Below, in pieces: positions 4,108 through 7,602 of a stretch of 7,602 nt of DNA. The stretch is from assembly GCA_900552675.1 (NCBI GenBank), contig USAI01000097.1, forward strand, positions 1 to 7,602. Reading direction: 5' to 3'. Both the position numbers and the translations under genes were made by a program. Under the pieces are notes generated by a model. That model ran no database searches. It saw only the letters and a program-made list of their open reading frames with translations, and was not told the origin of the DNA. The stretch comes from an uncultured Prevotella sp. (GTDB lineage: Bacteria > Bacteroidota > Bacteroidia > Bacteroidales > Bacteroidaceae). Numbering within the stretch: position 1 is the first letter of the stretch; every line of letters starts with the position of its first letter.

Positions 4108-6873
4108 TTACACGGTCCCCTCTTGCGAACCTTCGCGCAGACCGCCAGGGCTCGTACCAAACTCATCTTTAAAGCATTTATTAAAGTAAGAGGGCGAGGT
4201 GAAGCCCACCTCGTAAGCAATCTCGGCCACCGAACGGTCGGTGCGCATAATCATCTGTCGAGCCTTCTCCAGTCGGGCCTTGCGCAGCAGTTCAACAGGT
4301 GTTTGGCCCGTAAGCGCCTTCACCTTACGATACAGTTGCACGCGGCTCAACCCTATCTCTTCGCCAATACGTTCTACCGAGAAGTCGCTGTCAGACAGGT
4401 TACGACGTATCACGTCGCGCAGCTTGCCCACAAATGTTTGGTCTTGCGCACCCAGCAGTTCCTCTTCTTCTTGTTCCTTCTTATCGCCCGCAAACAGCGA
4501 GCGCAGCATGGTGCGCGAGCGCAACAGGTTGTCGATACGCGCCAGCAGCACGCTGCCCGAGAAAGGCTTGGTGAGGTACGAGTCGGCACCGCTGCCATAT
4601 CCCTCTTCGCGTTGTTCGCCCAGCGTGCGGGCCGTAAGCAGTATCACGGGTATATGGCTGGTAGCCGTGTCGGCCTTCAGTCGGCGCGTAAACTCTAAGC
4701 CATCCATCACAGGCATCATCACGTCGCACACCACCAGCTTGGGTACCTCGCGACGCGCACGTTCTAAGCCCTGTTGTCCGTCAACGGCCTCAGTTACATT
4801 ATACTTTTCTTCGAGCACCGAGCGCAGATAGGCACGCATACCACTGTTGTCGTCGATGATGAGTACCAAGGGGCGATCAGCATCAAAGTCTTCGGCATGC
4901 GTAATGCGGTCGGCCTGTTCGGCAGCCACCACCGCCTCGGGGGTATGATTGTCGTCAACCAAGTTTACATCAATATGTGTAGCAACATTTTGGGCTTCAT
5001 CGGCAGCCTCATCAGTGGCAGGATCGTAGCCAGGTTGCGTGTCGGGCACCGTTATCGTGAAGGTGGTGCCAGTCTGCTCGTTGCTCGCAACCTTTGCCTC
5101 GCCATGGTGCAGGTCGATGTAGGCTTTCACCAGCGCCAGGCCAATGCCCGTGCCACCAGCACTGTCCTTAGCCTGATAGAAACGTTCGAAGAGGCGCGCC
5201 TGGTCGGCCTCAGGAATGGCTTTGCCCGTATTATTAATGCTGAGCGTAAACTGATTGTTTTTATGTGTGTGAACGATGGTGATACATCCGCCAATGGGCG
5301 TATATTTCAATGCGTTCGACATGAGGTTTATAAACACATGCTCCAGCTTATCGCGGTCGGCAATAATGGTGTCAGCGGGTGTTAGGTCGGGTTGCTCAAG
5401 CTTTATCTCAATGTTTTTTCCTTCGGCCAAGGCTTTAAAATCGTTGGCCCACAGGGCAATGCTGTCGGCGGGGCTGAAACGGCTCAACTTCAGCTCTGCC
5501 TTATTGTTCTGCACCTTACGGAAGTCGAGAATTTCGCCCACCAGCTGTATCAGCACCTTTGTGTTGCGCTGCACCATGAGCAACTGCTCGCGACGTCGGC
5601 CCACCAGCGTGGGGTCAGACAGCAACTGTTCGGTAGGGCCTGCTATCAGCGTGAGCGGTGTGCGCAGTTCGTGGCTCACGTTGGTAAAGAGCTGCAGCTG
5701 CGTTTGTGTAATCTCGGCCATATGTTCGGTCATGCGGCGCTGCTGTTCAATGCTGTCTTTCAGTTGGCGGTTTATGCTGGCCTTCAAAAAGTAGCCACGC
5801 ACGGCATAGGCACAGGCCACCACCAGCAACACCACTACCAGCAGCAGCACCAACAGGTAGGTTTGCTGCACATGCACGTCGGCGGCAGCCTTGTCTACAC
5901 GGCTACGCAAGGTGGTAAGGTGGTCGCGCTGGCGCACCGTCTCGTCGTTCTGCATCAGTAGCACGCGAGCGTTGTCGGCATTGACCAGGGCCGACGACAA
6001 CTGGTTCTCACGCTTAAAGGGCTTACCCTCAAGTATGTTCATGGCCAGGCGCATTACCTCGTCGCCACGTGTAGGATAGATAAACGAGGCCAGCAGTTGG
6101 CCATTGGCCACCAGCTGCATGCCGCCACCTTTCTGTGGCATGCCATCGATACCACAAAAAGATATCTTATCTACGTCGAGGCCATGTTTGGCACAAGCCT
6201 TGCGAGCACCCATAGCCATGCGGTCGTTATGGGCAAAGACACAGTTGAAGGGGGCATGAGGATGGCTCAGTAGCGAGTCGACCACGCGGTAGGCACCCTG
6301 CTCGGTCCAGTCGGCTTGCAGATGCAACGGCACCATTATGTTAGGACGGTGTTGCATCACGCTGTCAAACCCTTCGCTACGCTCAATGGCGGGCGACGAG
6401 GTAGAGAGGCCAGACAACTCAACAATGCGTGCATCGCTACCTAAGGCCGAAACCAAATATTCGGCCATAGCTGAACCTATGGCACGATTATCGGCTCCTA
6501 TATGGGCGGTATATTTGTCTGAACGTGTGCGACGGTCGAGCACAATAACAGGTATGCCTTGTTCGTAAGCACGATCGATGGCGGGCGAGATGGTTACCTG
6601 TCCTGGGGCCACAATCAGCAGGTCAACCTTCTCGTCAACAAACTTGTTTATCTGTTCGGTTTGCAACCGCACATCGTCGTTGGCCGAACGTATATGCAGG
6701 TTTACATTATAATAAGAGGCTGCCGTGCGTAGCTCGTCGTTTAGCTTCTCGCGCCACGTGTCTTCTGAGCATTGCGACACACCAATAACATAGCGTGACG
6801 TATTAGCATTGCCACACGAGCTAAGCAGCACAAGCACTAACAACAATGAAAGGGCAAACGCCTTCTTTATCAT
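4108..6873 (-). CDS. Hybrid two-component system regulator with RbsB-like sugar sensor
   Basis: Bacteroidetes hybrid two-component proteins combine sensor, kinase and transcription factor in one chain and typically switch on polysaccharide-utilisation loci. From the ATG at 6873 (921 residues), the order is: lipoprotein-type signal ending LLSSC (C20); a ribose-binding-protein-like periplasmic domain (about 27-315); a membrane helix (339-362); a HisKA domain with SHELRTP, phospho-acceptor H401; an ATPase domain (about 505-620); a receiver with phospho-acceptor D717 and K769; and a C-terminal AraC-type double helix-turn-helix (about 820-915). The sensor keeps residues aligning with RbsB sugar contacts: D113/R114, R165, N216/D217 and D243. 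It therefore probably binds a monosaccharide, as in the B. thetaiotaomicron fructose sensor BT1754. In the ATPase G1 box the usual Asp is Asn (N548, NTGKAI). The frame is open to 6945, but starting there would put 24 residues before the signal peptide. No target genes are adjacent on its strand. Confidence 0.95.
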   Translation of the reverse strand: MIKKAFALSLLLVLVLLSSCGNANTSRYVIGVSQCSEDTWREKLNDELRTAASYYNVNLHIRSANDDVRLQTEQINKFVDEKVDLLIVAPGQVTISPAIDRAYEQGIPVIVLDRRTRSDKYTAHIGADNRAIGSAMAEYLVSALGSDARIVELSGLSTSSPAIERSEGFDSVMQHRPNIMVPLHLQADWTEQGAYRVVDSLLSHPHAPFNCVFAHNDRMAMGARKACAKHGLDVDKISFCGIDGMPQKGGGMQLVANGQLLASFIYPTRGDEVMRLAMNILEGKPFKRENQLSSALVNADNARVLLMQNDETVRQRDHLTTLRSRVDKAAADVHVQQTYLLVLLLVVVLLVVACAYAVRGYFLKASINRQLKDSIEQQRRMTEHMAEITQTQLQLFTNVSHELRTPLTLIAGPTEQLLSDPTLVGRRREQLLMVQRNTKVLIQLVGEILDFRKVQNNKAELKLSRFSPADSIALWANDFKALAEGKNIEIKLEQPDLTPADTIIADRDKLEHVFINLMSNALKYTPIGGCITIVHTHKNNQFTLSINNTGKAIPEADQARLFERFYQAKDSAGGTGIGLALVKAYIDLHHGEAKVASNEQTGTTFTITVPDTQPGYDPATDEAADEAQNVATHIDVNLVDDNHTPEAVVAAEQADRITHAEDFDADRPLVLIIDDNSGMRAYLRSVLEEKYNVTEAVDGQQGLERARREVPKLVVCDVMMPVMDGLEFTRRLKADTATSHIPVILLTARTLGEQREEGYGSGADSYLTKPFSGSVLLARIDNLLRSRTMLRSLFAGDKKEQEEEELLGAQDQTFVGKLRDVIRRNLSDSDFSVERIGEEIGLSRVQLYRKVKALTGQTPVELLRKARLEKARQMIMRTDRSVAEIAYEVGFTSPSYFNKCFKDEFGTSPGGLREGSQEGTV

Positions 6874-7004
6874 GCGAACAGAAGTATAACAATATCCTTT
6901 ATAGATTGTTTTAAGGATAAAAGATGGTGTATTTATAATTATCATTGCTTTGATTCGTTGATAGAGGCCATTATAGGCTTAATCTTGTCATAAATAGTTT
7001 GTTG

Positions 7005-7012
7005 CAAATTTA
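7005..7012 (-). promoter_or_regulatory. Likely promoter of the hybrid regulator, -7 box TAAATTTG
   Basis: Minus-strand TAAATTTG fits TAnnTTTG. Transcription would begin near 6999 and leave a leader of about 125 bases before the ATG at 6873; the alternative ATG at 6945 would also be transcribed, so the promoter does not decide the start. No convincing TTG -33 element is seen upstream, so activation by another factor or an unusual -33 is possible. Confidence 0.5.
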
Positions 7013-7105
7013 TGAAAAATATTTGAAAAGCGAAGAATATCACATAGTTAAAATTAAAAAGAGACCGTGAGAAAGCCATATTGCGCACATCAAGATGCCT
7101 ATGTA

Positions 7106-7165
7106 ATGCGAAGAATAAAGAAAAACGCTTATGAATTATGCAAAGAATAAAGAAAAACGTTCATG
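7106..7165. repeat. Direct repeat with 32-bp period
   Basis: Two copies of an A-rich motif start at 7107 and 7139 (TGCGAAGAATAAAGAAAAAC and TGCAAAGAATAAAGAAAAAC) and match at 24 of 27 positions before diverging. The 32-bp period is close to three helical turns, so both copies would face the same side of the DNA. A 10-base piece (GCGAAGAATA) recurs at 7030-7039. The second copy covers where the -33 element of the box at 7172-7179 would be. Binding sites for an AraC-type regulator are plausible but not shown. Confidence 0.7.
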
Positions 7166-7171
7166 TTATTG

Positions 7172-7196
7172 TATTTTTGTTTCGTGAAACAAAAAT
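7172..7196 (+). promoter_or_regulatory. Perfect 11-bp palindrome overlapping a TATTTTTG box
   Basis: ATTTTTGTTTC (7173-7183) and GAAACAAAAAT (7186-7196) are exact inverted arms separated by two bases. The left arm overlaps TATTTTTG (7172-7179), a plus-strand match to TAnnTTTG. The two-base gap is too small for an efficient RNA hairpin, so a dimeric repressor operator over a promoter fits better. I do not recognise the regulator family. Confidence 0.5.
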
Positions 7197-7240
7197 GATA
7201 TTATTTAGAACGATATGTAAAATAGCAGGTAAAACACTTG

Positions 7241-7325
7241 CAGTATCTTTGCATAAGATAGGCGGCACCTCAGCAAAACGTTCAAGCAAGCTTGACGTTC
7301 TGCATTCGGTTTGCACTATCTTTGC
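7241..7325 (+). repeat. Promoter-bearing dispersed repeat (copy 2)
   Basis: This 85-bp unit aligns without gaps to the reverse complement of 801-885 (about 70 of 85 identical). It keeps both TATCTTTG boxes (7244-7251 and 7317-7324, 73 bp apart), the AAGATA that folds back on the first box, and the central palindrome 7278-7298. At that palindrome both arms read ACGT where copy 1 reads ATAT, so pairing is preserved. It faces the apparent small transcript ending at 7508. Confidence 0.85.
7317..7324 (+). promoter_or_regulatory. Promoter box TATCTTTG at the exit of the repeat
   Basis: It matches TAnnTTTG, with TTG 22 bp upstream (7292-7294), the same layout as the likely rubrerythrin promoter in copy 1. 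Transcription would start near 7330 and run about 180 bases to the terminator at 7508. Confidence 0.5.
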
Positions 7326-7329
7326 CAAC

Positions 7330-7508
7330 AGAAAAAGATTACTGACAACGATTTTTGGTTTTATTAGTTAATAGTTTAAATTGTGTGTATCGTAGTTTCT
7401 GTTGATTAAACAGAATACAAAAACGAGGCCGTGAGGTTTCAACAAGATAACATAAAGGTATAATAAATTGTGTTTGAGAAAAGCGGAGCCATTTGCTCCG
7501 CTTTTTTT
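7330..7508 (+). ncRNA. Candidate small RNA or attenuated leader
   Basis: The stretch between the repeat-borne promoter and the intrinsic terminator has no ATG on the plus strand, so it is not a protein gene. It holds potential RNA hairpins in a row: TTCTGTT/AACAGAA with a 5-base loop (7397-7415); GAGGCC and GGTTTC closing a GTGA tetraloop of the GNRA type (7425-7440, with two G-U pairs); and the terminator stem (7479-7501). TAAATTGTGT occurs at 7377 and again at 7464. An independent ~180-nt RNA fits; so does the leader of a gene beyond 7602 regulated by termination. I recognise no known RNA family here. Confidence 0.4.
7479..7508 (+). terminator. Intrinsic terminator
   Basis: AAAAGCGGAGC (7479-7489) pairs perfectly with GCTCCGCTTTT (7495-7505) around the loop CATTT, and seven T residues follow the GC-rich part (7502-7508). 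This is the clearest rho-independent terminator in the window. On the minus strand the tail is only four T residues, so it would be weaker in that direction. Confidence 0.85.
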
Positions 7509-7602
7509 GTTTGTATAAGATGGCGAAGCAAATAAAAAGGGGCAGATAATATTGTTATGTTTAAGTAGGTGTTCTTAATTATTTTTATATTTAAGAGTAT
7601 TA

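Noticed and set aside
3981..4220. 79-residue minus-strand open frame across the 3' end of the hybrid regulator
   Set aside because: It reads out of frame through the regulator's coding end and then through repeat copy B; no independent evidence for a gene.
4123..5961. Several 170-200 residue plus-strand open frames
   Set aside because: They lie antisense to the regulator gene, whose domains are unmistakable; long shadow frames are expected in GC-richer coding DNA.
6874..6945. Upstream in-frame ATG extending the hybrid regulator by 24 residues
   Set aside because: It would place a polar stretch before a clear signal sequence with a lipobox; the ATG at 6873 gives a standard 20-residue signal.
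7138..7371. 77-residue plus-strand open frame
   Set aside because: It is composed of the direct repeat, the palindrome and the 85-bp dispersed repeat, with no domain-like pattern. The ATG lies upstream of all plausible promoter boxes there. Similar tails arise wherever this repeat is translated by chance.

Overview
The window looks like a chromosomal segment from a Bacteroidales bacterium, most likely Prevotella or a close relative. The evidence is TAnnTTTG-type promoter boxes, few Shine-Dalgarno sequences, a hybrid two-component regulator with an AraC-type output, and intergenic repeats of a kind I associate with Prevotella genomes. No search was run, so the genus is an inference.

Four genes are well supported. 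On the minus strand, rubrerythrin (175-723) is a peroxide-reducing diiron/rubredoxin protein. Divergent from it on the plus strand lie NAD kinase (1022-1930) and then a fused permease-ATPase ABC exporter (2134-3924). Convergent with the exporter is a large minus-strand hybrid histidine kinase/response regulator/AraC protein (4108-6873). Its periplasmic sensor resembles ribose-binding protein, so it is probably a monosaccharide-responsive regulator. No sugar-utilisation genes are in the window, so its target probably lies outside it.

The space between genes is unusually structured. One family of GC-rich ~32-bp units is arranged as inverted pairs at 1-107 and 3985-4086, each time just beyond the 3' end of a gene. 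A second, unrelated ~85-bp family occurs upstream of rubrerythrin (776-885, one and a half units) and near the right end (7241-7325). Both copies carry two promoter-like TATCTTTG boxes exactly 73 bp apart, and paired base changes preserve an internal palindrome. The 200 bp before the exporter holds three different short tandem repeats with periods of 14, 19 and 17 bp.

The right-hand 730 bp (6874-7602) has no convincing protein gene but looks regulatory. It contains a promoter box for the regulator gene, a 32-bp-period direct repeat next to an 11+2+11 perfect palindrome with an embedded plus-strand promoter box, the second promoter-bearing repeat, and about 180 bp with several potential RNA hairpins ending in a strong intrinsic terminator (7479-7508). 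The best candidate for something undescribed is this apparent small RNA or attenuated leader, possibly transcribed from the repeat-borne promoter. The last ~90 bases (7509-7602) are AT-rich and show nothing I can name.
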